DNA of 34,307 nt. Origin: an uncultured Erysipelotrichaceae bacterium. Its GTDB lineage: Bacteria; Bacillota_I; Bacilli_A; Erysipelotrichales; Erysipelotrichaceae. A program made the translations under genes and the position numbers. The notes below the pieces were generated by a model. The model was not told the DNA's origin. It saw only the letters and a program-made list of their open reading frames with translations, and made no database searches. The stretch lies in assembly GCA_900315225.1 (NCBI GenBank), contig OMYM01000002.1, positions 1-34,307 of the forward strand, in the 5' to 3' direction. This document shows, one piece after another, positions 1 through 8,600 of this stretch; within the stretch, counting starts at the first letter, position 1; each line of letters begins with the position of its first letter.

Positions 1-118
1 AAGAGTCCTGTGATTCTAAAGCAACGGTTGACGCCGAGGCTTTGTCCTGGGACATCGCCTGGGCGGGAATGACAGTGCCAAAAAGCAGACAGACAATTAA
101 CAATAATTTGTTAAACAT
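1..118 (-). CDS. Secreted protein, N-terminal fragment
   Basis: The gene runs off the left edge, so only the first 39 codons are visible. They begin at ATG 118-116, preceded by a good ribosome binding site (AAAGGAG). The start reads as a classic signal peptide: MFNKLLLIVCLLFGTV followed by an Ala-Gln-Ala cleavage-like stretch and then a Ser/Ala/Asp-rich mature start. The protein is therefore probably exported. Nothing of the mature domain is present, so no function can be given. It is transcribed away from the monooxygenase gene at 369. Confidence 0.75.
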   Translation of the reverse strand, partial: MFNKLLLIVCLLFGTVIPAQAMSQDKASASTVALESQDS

Positions 119-139
119 TGTGATATCTCCTTTTTCTAT

Positions 140-168
140 AGTCTACGGAAACTGATGTGAATTGTCAA
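140..168 (-). promoter_or_regulatory. Promoter of the secreted-protein gene
   Basis: On the minus strand a consensus TTGACA (168-163) is followed after 17 nt by TAGACT (145-140), 22 nt upstream of the ATG at 118. This is a strong sigma-A type match. Confidence 0.6.
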
Positions 169-196
169 GCTTTATTTCCGTTGTTCATGCACAAAC

Positions 197-301
197 CTAT
201 ACTTGGACGCACAAATAGGTAGAATTCTGCATCGTCTGTCTGCAGTTATATGCGCAACGATTGTGAATATCTGTTCTGGATATTTGATCGTTCCAGTATA
301 A
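197..301. repeat. Dispersed intergenic repeat, copy 1
   Basis: This stretch of about 105 bp aligns from end to end with 16990-17096, at about 85% identity by hand alignment. The match starts at CTATACTTGGACGCA and ends at CAGTATAA. Its right half contains an imperfect inverted repeat, AACGATTGTGAATATC against GGATATTTGATCGTT. It lies between two divergent genes, so in this copy it is not placed as a terminator. It contains no credible gene. It may be a small non-autonomous element or a conserved intergenic structure. Confidence 0.75.
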
Positions 302-316
302 CAGGCAATAAGGCCA

Positions 317-344
317 TTGAAGAAAATACAAGAAATAGTATAAT
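317..344 (+). promoter_or_regulatory. Promoter of the ABM monooxygenase gene
   Basis: TTGAAG (317-322), a 16-nt spacer, and a perfect TATAAT (339-344), 25 nt before the ATG at 369. It lies just outside the right end of repeat copy 1. Confidence 0.65.
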
Positions 345-368
345 GGTTGAAGAAAGCGAGGATAATGC

Positions 369-692
369 ATGATTACAGTAAACCTGAGATACACGGGAAC
401 CAATGGCAGTGCAAAGGCATTTGCCCAAGAAATGATTTCTTCCGGAACGGTGGAGGCGATTCGCAAAGAGCCAGGCAATTGCCGCTATGAGTATTACATT
501 CCACTGGATGATCCAGAGACCGTCTTGTTGATTGATGCATGGGAGAACCAGGAAGCAATCGATTTGCATCATGCTTCGCCAATGATGGCTACCATTGCCA
601 AGTTGCGCGAGAAGTATGACTTGCATATGACTGCCGAAAGATTCATCAGCATTCAGGACAACGAGGAAGACGCTAAATTTCTCAGGAAATAA
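369..692 (+). CDS. Antibiotic biosynthesis monooxygenase (ABM) family protein
   Basis: This 107-aa protein has the size and pattern of the dimeric ferredoxin-like ABM/YgiN family. It opens with the strand MITVNLRYTG, has a central YEYYIPLDDPETVLLIDAWE segment, then EAIDLHHASPM with the His pair typical of the family, and a final strand near MTAERFISI. Family members include cofactor-free quinol monooxygenases and haem-degrading enzymes; the substrate cannot be told from sequence. The start is ATG 369 with a weak AGCGAGGA ribosome binding site. The gene is monocistronic, with its own promoter and a strong terminator at 701-731. Confidence 0.85.
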   Translation: MITVNLRYTGTNGSAKAFAQEMISSGTVEAIRKEPGNCRYEYYIPLDDPETVLLIDAWENQEAIDLHHASPMMATIAKLREKYDLHMTAERFISIQDNEEDAKFLRK

Positions 693-700
693 TCGGGGAT

Positions 701-731
701 AGGCTTGGATGCAGGGATCCAAGCCTTTTTT
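701..731 (+). terminator. Rho-independent terminator after the ABM gene
   Basis: A 10-bp perfect stem, AGGCTTGGAT / ATCCAAGCCT, with a short loop, followed by a run of T. It starts 8 nt after the stop codon at 692. Confidence 0.9.
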
Positions 732-841
732 CATGTATGACACGATACGTATCATCATTGTGACGGAGCGATTCTTTCGTTTTTCTGGACATGTGCTAAA
801 TTCAATTTGGCGATAAAGCCAAGTGAAAGGCAGGTTTGAAA

Positions 842-1510
842 ATGAAAGAAAGAAAACATAGGGACATGGTGATAGGCATGGCATTGTTGCTTTGCTTTGG
901 GGTGTGGACGGCATTGATCCAGTGTATCGATGTACAAGGGATTGGACCAAAGGGAACGGAAGTTGGGTTCGCTAATATCAATATGTGGTTTCATGAAATA
1001 ACAGGTGTGCATATGGGAATCTATGTTGCCACGGATTGGCTGGAGCTAGCCGCTATCCTTGTGTGCATGTATTTTGCTTGGGTAGGGATTGTTCAGTCGA
1101 TCAAGAGGAAAAGCCTGTTGCGGGTTGACGTGGATATTCTATTGCTTGGTGTGTATTATGCGCTTGTAATCACATGTTATCTGGTTTTTGAGGTGTTTCC
1201 CGTCAATTATCGGCCAATCTTGATCGATGGGGCATTGGAAGCTTCATATCCTTCCTCGACAACCCTTCTGGTTCTTAGCGTGATGCCAACATTGAAATAC
1301 CAGATTGAAAGAAGAATGAGAAATACGACATGGAGGAAAACAATGGTTGTTTTTGTGGTATTATTCTCGTGGGGAATGGTTTTGGGAAGGTTGGTATCGG
1401 GTGTCCATTGGGCAACGGATATCATAGGCAGCGTGTTGTTGGCCAATGGAATGTTTCGTATGTATCGATCATTAGCGGAAACGCTGGGAGGCAAGCATGG
1501 AATTCAATGA
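842..1510 (+). CDS. PAP2-superfamily membrane phosphatase-like protein
   Basis: The protein has about 222 aa, with several hydrophobic segments and the C-terminal PAP2 signature. Near residues 180-195 (LGRLVSGVHWATD) the Arg, His and Asp of the family's third catalytic motif are present. The second motif, normally PSGH, reads YPSSTT, so the usual histidine is missing. A FPVNYRP segment stands where the first motif is expected. Family members dephosphorylate lipid phosphates such as undecaprenyl pyrophosphate or phosphatidate. The altered second motif leaves catalysis uncertain. I chose ATG 842 over TTG 836 because GAAAGGCAGG ends 7 nt upstream of it. The 3' end overlaps the XRE gene at 1497 by 14 nt, indicating co-transcription. 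Confidence 0.8.
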   Translation: MKERKHRDMVIGMALLLCFGVWTALIQCIDVQGIGPKGTEVGFANINMWFHEITGVHMGIYVATDWLELAAILVCMYFAWVGIVQSIKRKSLLRVDVDILLLGVYYALVITCYLVFEVFPVNYRPILIDGALEASYPSSTTLLVLSVMPTLKYQIERRMRNTTWRKTMVVFVVLFSWGMVLGRLVSGVHWATDIIGSVLLANGMFRMYRSLAETLGGKHGIQ

Positions 1511-2117
1511 AAAACTACAGGAATTACGCAAGAGCAGGTCTTTGACGCAGGAACAATTGGCCAAGGAGCTATATGTCTCAAGGACAGCCATATCCAAGTG
1601 GGAATCAGGCAGAGGGTACCCAAGCATCGATTCATTGAAAGAGATATCGAAGTTTTTTTCCATAAAGATCGATGACTTGATTTGTTCGGATGAGATCATT
1701 GTCGTGGCGGAAAGAGAAAAAGAAGACTTTGCGTCCAAATACATCTCGTTGATCAGTGGTGCCTTGGATGTGTTTGTCGGTATTCTGCTTGTCATTCCTG
1801 CCTTTGGCATGGGCAATGAGGTAACATCGACGGTGTCATTGTTTGCTATGGAAAGCATCAGCCCATGGATCAAGACTGTCTTTGTGTTTATTATCGCCAT
1901 GACGGTATTGAATGGGATCGCTGGCGTTTTAACAATCCTCTTGGACAAGCCTTCCTGCAACAAGCATTTGCTTGTTGCAGGAGTGATGTTGTCCATTGTG
2001 GGCGTTGTTGTTTTTCTTGCGACAAGACAACCATATGCTGGACTGGTGTATTTTGCGATCTTCGTCATGAAAGCGTTTGTGTTCATTGTTGTACGCTATC
2101 CATTCAACCAAAAATAA
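1497..2117 (+). CDS. XRE-family regulator with C-terminal membrane domain
   Basis: Of 206 aa, residues 5-65 form a standard Cro/C1 helix-turn-helix (LTQEQLAKELYVSRTAISKW, then ESGRGYPSIDSL). Residues from about 80 on are hydrophobic, with roughly four membrane segments (for example LDVFVGILLVIPAFGMG and KTVFVFIIAMTVLNGIAGVL). Membrane-tethered XRE proteins of this shape are common in Bacillota, and their ligands are mostly unknown. The start has a GGGAGG site inside the end of the PAP2-like gene; the overlap implies translational coupling. It probably regulates its own operon in response to a membrane-derived signal, but that is inference. Confidence 0.88.
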   Translation: MEFNEKLQELRKSRSLTQEQLAKELYVSRTAISKWESGRGYPSIDSLKEISKFFSIKIDDLICSDEIIVVAEREKEDFASKYISLISGALDVFVGILLVIPAFGMGNEVTSTVSLFAMESISPWIKTVFVFIIAMTVLNGIAGVLTILLDKPSCNKHLLVAGVMLSIVGVVVFLATRQPYAGLVYFAIFVMKAFVFIVVRYPFNQK

Positions 2118-2147
2118 CACCCGTGTTCAAAGAACACGGGTGTTATT
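2113..2147. terminator. Convergent (bidirectional) terminator
   Basis: A perfect 16-bp stem, AATAACACCCGTGTTC / GAACACGGGTGTTATT, with a 3-nt AAA loop. It lies between the plus-strand XRE gene (stop 2117, inside the stem) and the minus-strand FHA gene (stop 2155). The minus strand has the better T tract (TTATTTTT), so it most likely ends the kinase/cell-wall operon and also serves the PAP2/XRE pair. Confidence 0.85.
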
Positions 2148-2154
2148 GGTTGGG

Positions 2155-2901
2155 TTATTGATAGATTTTTGTCTTGGCATCCTTGCTTGCGTCTGGTTCC
2201 TTGGTATCGGACATCTTGCCCACTTTCAAGACGCTAAGCGGTTTATCATCATAATTGGAGGATGGTCTACGTACTGAGGGTCTCTGCTCGGTTTTTGGGT
2301 TCTTCTTCTTTTCCTTGTCTTTTTTCTTGCTTGTTTCTTCTTCGGGCTTTTGTTCAATATGCACGGGAGGAAGAACAGGCATGAGGTCGGTATGATGGAA
2401 GCGAAGCTGGTAGTTGCCAAGGAGAAGATCAAGATCTTCTTCCAACATGATTTCATCGATTCTCTGTCGGGTGGATAGGTTGATGGTTCCCGAGGATTCG
2501 GATCTGTTTTCGTAGATGAAGTTGCCATCGCCATCCATGGTAATGGCACCATGGTTCCATGACACTCTGCCATCGGGCAGGCAGAGGTCACTTTCGGGGT
2601 CTCTGCCGATGGTGTATTCTTCCTGGTTGGAGGTCATGTTTATATCGTAGTGATCTTCCCATTCTTCGCCAGTGACGGTATCGGCGATCTGGATGTACCA
2701 GTCGGTCATCAATTGGGTTGCCGGGTTGTTGGCGTTGCTTTCTTTCTTGGTGCTTTTGGTCTTTTTCTTCATGCCAAATAACTTGCGCATGCCAGAAGTC
2801 TGGATCTGCAGGCTGTCGCTGTTGGTAATGACGTAGAAGCCGATCAGTGCCAAAACAGCGATGATGACGATAATGGCGGTAAGACTGTTGTTACTCTCCA
2901 T
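2155..2901 (-). CDS. Membrane-anchored FHA-domain protein
   Basis: The protein has 248 aa. Residues 8-25 are a single N-terminal membrane segment, followed by a basic KKKTKSTKK linker. Residues about 75-165 form a forkhead-associated (FHA) domain with the phosphothreonine-binding signature: the GR of YTIGRDPESD, the Ser-x-x-His of RVSWNHG, and the Asn of YENRS. The C-terminal third is a Lys/Glu/Pro-rich low-complexity tail. FHA domains bind phosphothreonine made by Ser/Thr kinases, and one is encoded in this same operon. It is the last gene of that operon, and its start overlaps the penicillin-binding protein gene by 11 nt. Inferred role: a phosphorylation-dependent adaptor at the membrane for the cell-wall enzymes. 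Confidence 0.88.
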   Translation of the reverse strand: MESNNSLTAIIVIIAVLALIGFYVITNSDSLQIQTSGMRKLFGMKKKTKSTKKESNANNPATQLMTDWYIQIADTVTGEEWEDHYDINMTSNQEEYTIGRDPESDLCLPDGRVSWNHGAITMDGDGNFIYENRSESSGTINLSTRQRIDEIMLEEDLDLLLGNYQLRFHHTDLMPVLPPVHIEQKPEEETSKKKDKEKKKNPKTEQRPSVRRPSSNYDDKPLSVLKVGKMSDTKEPDASKDAKTKIYQ

Positions 2902-4336
2902 CGGAGTCTCCTTTCTGTTGGTTTTTCTGTTCGAGGATATAGTTTACATAGCTGACGAGTTTCTTGGCTGGTTCATATAGGTCGCTAGAGCGTCTCGAAG
3001 CGGAATCGTTGATCGAAATGCAGAAGCTATAACGATCCGTGAAGCCAAGGAGATAGGTGTGGATGCGGTTTTCGCCACATTCGGCGGTACCGGTTTTCGC
3101 ATAGACAACACCATGTGCCGTCTCAATGAAGCCATATGACTTTTCCGCTGTGTAACGAAGCCCTTCCTTCAACCTTTGCGCCACATTTTCACTGACGCAA
3201 TTTTCAGCGAGAATGCTGGGTGTGTTGACGTATGTAGCGTAGGATTCATCGTTGGAGGTGATGGACGAGACGATGTATGGTTGACGCATGACGCCATTGT
3301 TCGCAATGGCGGAAGCGATCATCGTCAAGTGCAGTGGCGTCAAGGACAAGGCACCTTGCCCATACGAAGTAAACGCTAGGTAAAGGGGGGAGCGGTTCTC
3401 ATACGCAAAGTTGGAAGATAATGTTCCAAGATACGGTATCGAGATCTTTTCCCCGATGAGAAAACGCGAAGCAGTTTCCTCCAAGGCACTCCAGGACACC
3501 TTTGTGCCTAGGTTGGCGAAATAAGTGTTGGAGCTATATGCAAGGGCATCGTTGAGATCCAGCTGGCCATAGGCGTAGTTGCCATAGTTCTTTACTTCGT
3601 AGTCGGAACCTTCCGCAAAGAATGAACCAGAGTCGTAGTAATGGAATGCACTTTCGTCTAATAGCCCTTTGTCCTTGAGGTCCAGTGCTGCGGCGGATGT
3701 GATAATCTTGAACGTTGATCCTGGAGGATCGGTTTCTCTTACGCCTGGCATGTATTGGCTGCCTGGAACTTGGTTGGATTCCTGGAAGAATTTATTGAGA
3801 TCCAATAGGTCGAAGACAACGGGTCCATGGCTTGCCAGGCACAGGATTTCCCCTGTCGTATTGTCCAATACGGTAACACTGCCATATTGGCCGGCGAGAA
3901 TCTCGTTATAGGCGATTTTCTGGATGTCGGTGTCGATTGTCAGGTGGATTGTAGAACCACGATGGTTTTCATCCAACGTGTAGTACAAGTCTCTTTGCGC
4001 TATTCCTTTGATGCCAAAGGGAGATGCGCCAATGTTGTTGAAGCCTAGGATCCAGGCATATGGTTGGGAGAGATCGCTGGCGATCTCTCCCGCTTTGCGG
4101 GGTTCTACGCCATGGGAGATGACATTGCCATCACGATCCTTGAAGTCTCCTTCAATCGCAATGGAGCGGATGGCATTGTCGGTGATGACCCCCACGTATT
4201 CTTCATCGGTGTGGTTTTTTTCGCTCTTGATGAAATATCTTGCGCCATACAAGAAACAAATCAATACCGCCAAGGCAAGGGTGGAGAGCTTGATTGCTTC
4301 GATTCTTTCCTTGACGTTCAACTTGGCTTTCTTCAT
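2891..4336 (-). CDS. Class B penicillin-binding protein (PbpA/FtsI-like transpeptidase)
   Basis: The protein has 481 aa, with one N-terminal membrane anchor (about residues 15-34) and an extracytoplasmic part. All three transpeptidase motifs are present: SxxK at 207-210 (STFK), SxN at 268-270 (SSN) and KTG at 414-416. It would cross-link peptidoglycan together with the SEDS protein encoded just upstream. It is shorter than typical PBP2 or FtsI and resembles the compact PbpA of actinobacterial kinase operons. I place the start at ATG 4336, which follows GGAAGGGAG and overlaps the SEDS stop in an ATGA arrangement; an upstream in-frame start at 4387 would lie inside the SEDS gene. Expected target of beta-lactams. 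Confidence 0.92.
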   Translation of the reverse strand: MKKAKLNVKERIEAIKLSTLALAVLICFLYGARYFIKSEKNHTDEEYVGVITDNAIRSIAIEGDFKDRDGNVISHGVEPRKAGEIASDLSQPYAWILGFNNIGASPFGIKGIAQRDLYYTLDENHRGSTIHLTIDTDIQKIAYNEILAGQYGSVTVLDNTTGEILCLASHGPVVFDLLDLNKFFQESNQVPGSQYMPGVRETDPPGSTFKIITSAAALDLKDKGLLDESAFHYYDSGSFFAEGSDYEVKNYGNYAYGQLDLNDALAYSSNTYFANLGTKVSWSALEETASRFLIGEKISIPYLGTLSSNFAYENRSPLYLAFTSYGQGALSLTPLHLTMIASAIANNGVMRQPYIVSSITSNDESYATYVNTPSILAENCVSENVAQRLKEGLRYTAEKSYGFIETAHGVVYAKTGTAECGENRIHTYLLGFTDRYSFCISINDSASRRSSDLYEPAKKLVSYVNYILEQKNQQKGDSDGE

Positions 4337-5619
4337 CTCTTTCTCCCTTCCGGCATTGCGCACATGGCGATGATCAGGATCATGCATACGAGTTCATAGG
4401 TGCCTCCCACCGAGACAAACGGCAGACATATGCCTGCCAGGGGAAACAAACCCGTTGACATGGCGATATTTAACAATGCCTGTAGCGTGATCAGGGTTGT
4501 GGCACAGAACATGAATACTTGGCGAAACCCGTTTTGTTCCACGGTTGCCGCATAGCCATTGACCCCAAGCAGGACATACAAAACCAATAGGCTAAATCCC
4601 GTCAAGGCGCCAAAATTCAGGATCACATAGGTGAACACCATGTCGGAATCTGCCACGGGGATGGAGATCGGCAGCCTTGTTCCAAGCAATCCACCAAGGA
4701 TCAAGGCTTGCCGTGCATGATCCATCTGGTATCCCTCGTTGTTGAGGTCGAGGGAATCCAGGTCATATGCCATCTGGTAGCGGGTGTAGATCTTGTCGAT
4801 ATAGTTGTATATGTGGCTGGAACCTGGAAAGTCAAAGCGCATTTCCTTTAACATGGGGTGGAATACCAGCAGGCATATGCCAGAAGCGATCAGGGCAAGG
4901 CATATGGTCATATAGGCTGCCTTTGCCTTGGAGGGCTTCATAAACACCCAATAGGCAAGTATGTGTAGGAAGAGTAGGACAAGCATGTTCCCAAGCTCCC
5001 TGATGGCCAAACAGCCCAATAGATTGCCTATGACAAAGCCAGTGGACAAAGCCATTTTCTTCTTTTCAGTGAGGGAATGGTCGGCGAATATGACCGCATA
5101 GAACAGGCAGGCGATGATCTTGATGAACTCGGTCAACTGGAAGGTTGCTCCACCAATGGAGATCCATGCGGTTGTCCCGGTGTTGTTCATGTCCGTGCCA
5201 ACGGTAAACAATAGGCCATAGATGACGATGTTGGCGATTGCCAAGGGGATTGGCAGCCATTTGGGTGCTTTTCCCTTGGGAAACATTTTTTGGAACATGT
5301 AGCAGGCACCTACGCCTATGATACATGTAGCAAGGCCATACATCTCGATCTTGATGTTGGGGAATACTTGTCGCAATAGACATTGCACAGCTGCCCCGAT
5401 CGCAAATATCATCGCAGCGACATATAACATGTTGGTATTGCCCTTTTGCTTGGCGATCCAGAAGGCAAGAACTGTTTCAAACACGACAATCCCTGCCATG
5501 ACCACGATATACTGGTCGGCTGCCAAAAGAGACTTTGTTCTAAGTAACAGATACAGTGTGAGTTGTATCGCGATTACCAGGATCAAGGGGCGTATTTTTC
5601 TTGCGTTTTCGTTTTTCAT
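4333..5619 (-). CDS. FtsW/RodA/SpoVE (SEDS) family peptidoglycan glycosyltransferase
   Basis: This 428-aa polytopic membrane protein has about ten hydrophobic segments and recognisable SEDS motifs. TTAWISIGGATFQLTEFIKI corresponds to the family's RWI-lG-xxQPSE-xxK region. TGLFPLAGICLPFVSVGGT matches the conserved TGllP-tGipLPfiSyGG motif near the C-terminus. SDMVFTYVILNFG lies where the extracytoplasmic loop motif is expected. SEDS proteins polymerise lipid II and pair with a class B PBP, here the next gene with a 4-nt overlap. Ribosome binding site AAGAGG precedes ATG 5619; the kinase gene ends 10 nt upstream. Whether it serves elongation, division or a special wall process cannot be decided from this window. 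Confidence 0.9.
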   Translation of the reverse strand: MKNENARKIRPLILVIAIQLTLYLLLRTKSLLAADQYIVVMAGIVVFETVLAFWIAKQKGNTNMLYVAAMIFAIGAAVQCLLRQVFPNIKIEMYGLATCIIGVGACYMFQKMFPKGKAPKWLPIPLAIANIVIYGLLFTVGTDMNNTGTTAWISIGGATFQLTEFIKIIACLFYAVIFADHSLTEKKKMALSTGFVIGNLLGCLAIRELGNMLVLLFLHILAYWVFMKPSKAKAAYMTICLALIASGICLLVFHPMLKEMRFDFPGSSHIYNYIDKIYTRYQMAYDLDSLDLNNEGYQMDHARQALILGGLLGTRLPISIPVADSDMVFTYVILNFGALTGFSLLVLYVLLGVNGYAATVEQNGFRQVFMFCATTLITLQALLNIAMSTGLFPLAGICLPFVSVGGTYELVCMILIIAMCAMPEGRKR

Positions 5620-5629
5620 TCGTTGCCTC

Positions 5630-8600
5630 TTATTGATGTCCGTAGTTGATCAGGTTGCTGGAAGCGTTGTTAACGACTTCGGTGTCCGCAAGATTCATGT
5701 AGGCACCTTTGCCGGCATAGATGCACGCATTGGGGGAACTACAGGTGAAGCTGCGGTTTTCCTTGCCATCCATGCGGGGATCTTGCACATAGATGTTTCC
5801 ATCCACAAGCAAGTCTTGCCCATGGTCGTTGGTCATCTTGAGGGAAGAGCCATCCTCGTACAACAAATGCAAGGATCCACCCGTCACCCTGATCAAGGGA
5901 ATGTCAAGTCCCGTCTCGTTAACAAATGTATTTTCCCCGATCAATTGCAGGGTGATGTTTCCCTTGAATTCCATGGGGAAGGTCACATGCATGTTTTCCA
6001 GGACTAGTCGTTTGTTCTCTGCGTCATAGCGAAAGCCATTGCCAAGGTCTCTGACAAAGACCTCGTTGCCATCGATGACGACCGTTGTATCGTCGTAGTT
6101 GGTGGAATCATCGCTCCAGGCAATGATGACCGAGCTATCGGCGCTGTTGTTTTGGAAGGTTGCAGTGCGCTTGGTGATGTTGGTGTTGATTCCAGCATAG
6201 ATGCATGCATTGCTGCTGAGGCAATTGAAAGTGCCATGCAGATTGGCGGAATTTGCCGCATATACGTAGTTGTCGGCGTAGATGTCTTCACCCTTGGCGT
6301 TATCCATCGTCAAGGAGGAACCCTCATCGGAATAGATGCGCAATGTACCTTTTTTCACTTTGATCAAAGGAGCCTCGGCTTCAGTGTTGCGCAAGACAAC
6401 GTTTCCCTTGATCCAGATTTTCACGTCGCCTTGGAATTCTATACACTTTTCGATGGTTGCCCCATCAAAGACAACTCTCTCTGTTTCCTCGTCGTAGTAT
6501 ACGCCTTCAACCTCAAGCATGGAGGCGATGTTTTCTGGGTTGTCCACATGGACGACGCCTCCGTTTTCCAGAAAGTAAGGGAACCATAGCCTGACGACAA
6601 GCGTTGCGATGGTGATAAAGACCACAAGGGAATTTAGCCCAAAGAACAAAGATGCCATGTCATTGCTGTCGGCGACAGGGTTTTTCATGTTCTTGGCATA
6701 TGTGATGGTGCTGTCCTCGAGAACATATAGGATCAAAAGGACGATAGAGCTGATTGTTCCAAGTCGCAATTCACCAAACAATGGCGCATTGAACATCGGG
6801 TATTTGGCGGAAAAGCCAAGGTATTGCTCGATGAGCACTAAGACAAACAACAGCGAAGGCAAGCCTAGCGCGATCAGCGCCAAGTGTCGCCAATAGTTGT
6901 CGAGTTGTTTCTGCAGGGTGATATTGCTGGACGCAAAGCTCACCAGGATGGCAATGCCATATGCCAAGAAAAACGTGGGCAACATTTCGAACATCTGGTT
7001 AAAATACAGATAGGCAAAGATGAATATGAAGATAAACGTCTTTGCGATATCCCAGCCATGGTTGACTAGCGTGGCATTGGGATGTTCCTCCAAGAGGGAC
7101 TTACCCTTGCAGATGGCATCGAGCTTTTGGGCGATAGCGGTTTTCTCTATCTTGAGATTGTTGTTCTCGGAGGAAAGCGCTGAAGCATTTTCGTTGGCTT
7201 TCCTTAGGCTTGCCCGCAAGTCATCGATGGTTTGGCTCTGTTCTTCGACATTGCTTGCGTCATGTTGCAATTGTTCGATTTTCTTGAGGTTATTGTCTTT
7301 CTCGGTCTGTAGCTCGGTGATTTTCTCCTGCATTTGCGACATCTTTGGCTGGATGCTTAGCAATTGCTTCTCTTTGACCTCTAGTTCCTTGATGCGCTTG
7401 TCCTTGGCTTCAAGCTGTTCTTTGAGGGCTTTGTTGTCCTCGATCAGTTTCTCGTTGCGGGTGTCCACATGGACAGCCGCACCTTCGTAGCGCGTTGCTT
7501 TTTCTTCCGCGTCCTGCAGCTTTGCGTTGAGGGTGCGGATTTCCTCGTCTTTCTTGGTGATTTGCTGGCTGAGGGCGTTGATTTGCTCGATGGCGGAAGA
7601 ATCTTCCTGCCGATTTCCGGAAGCGCCAGCCCGTAATTCTTCTTCGAGATCCTCGATCTTCTTTTGTAGCTTTTCAACTTCTTCCTGGTGGCGCATTTCG
7701 ACATTGCCCAACCGCTTTGCGAAGTTGTCTTTGGCTTGTTCGATGTAGATCTGTTCTTTCTCAAAGTTCAGCGATTGGATGTCCTTCAACATCTCGGTCA
7801 CGGACTGGTAGCGATTCTCAGGATCAGGTGCCGTTGCTTTCTGCAGGATGTCGCGGAATCCTGGTGGCGTATTGTCCCAATACGCTTGTTCGTTAGCTTG
7901 CTCGGACTCGAATTGCTTGGCAAGGTTATGCTCGGTTTCGCCAAGCGTGAAGCCATTGCATATGTAGAAAGCAGTACGGGCAAAGGAGAACAAGTCGGAA
8001 CGGATGTCCTTGGCTTCTTCTGGCGCACTGAAGCCAGGGGACATGAACTTGGTGTTCGAAGAATACCCCGAGCCAATGGAACCCATGCCAAAGTCCGAGA
8101 GATAGTAGAATATACGCCTGTTCTTGATCTTGAAAAGAATATTGGAAGGCTTGACATCCCTGACGAAGATATTGGTTTCTCCGTTGTGTTCGGAAAGAAA
8201 CCGTACATCATCCAAGATATCCTTTAACATCTCATATGCGATGCGCCAGTTTTCCACGGTATCAGGCAATGAATCAGGGCGATTTAGCAATGATCCATCC
8301 ATCTTTGCCATGACAATGAAGCCAACGTGATCCCTTACGGAATTGTCGATGAAGCTGTATTCCGGATAGAATCTGACACAGTTCTGCATCTGTCTGTCAT
8401 GGATGATCTGGTTGATCTTGAACTCGGTATCGATGTGGTCGCAAATCGAGATATACGAGCTATCGTTTCTTAATTGCGCCAGCGTCATGCCGGTGTTTTT
8501 ACCTTTGTGTTGGTCTTTGTAGGCGGTGGAAGGGTCGATTACCTTGAGCGCAAGCTGTTCGTCTTCGTCATCTTGTTCAATCACGAAGACATTCGCAAAG

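Noticed and set aside
246-950. Long minus-strand frame of 234 codons across the ABM gene
   Set aside because: It lies opposite a well supported gene with promoter and terminator, and its composition is not protein-like. A shadow frame.
6152-6589. Plus-strand frames inside the kinase gene, up to 229 codons
   Set aside because: They are antisense shadows of a continuous 1088-codon gene with recognisable domains; no ribosome binding sites.
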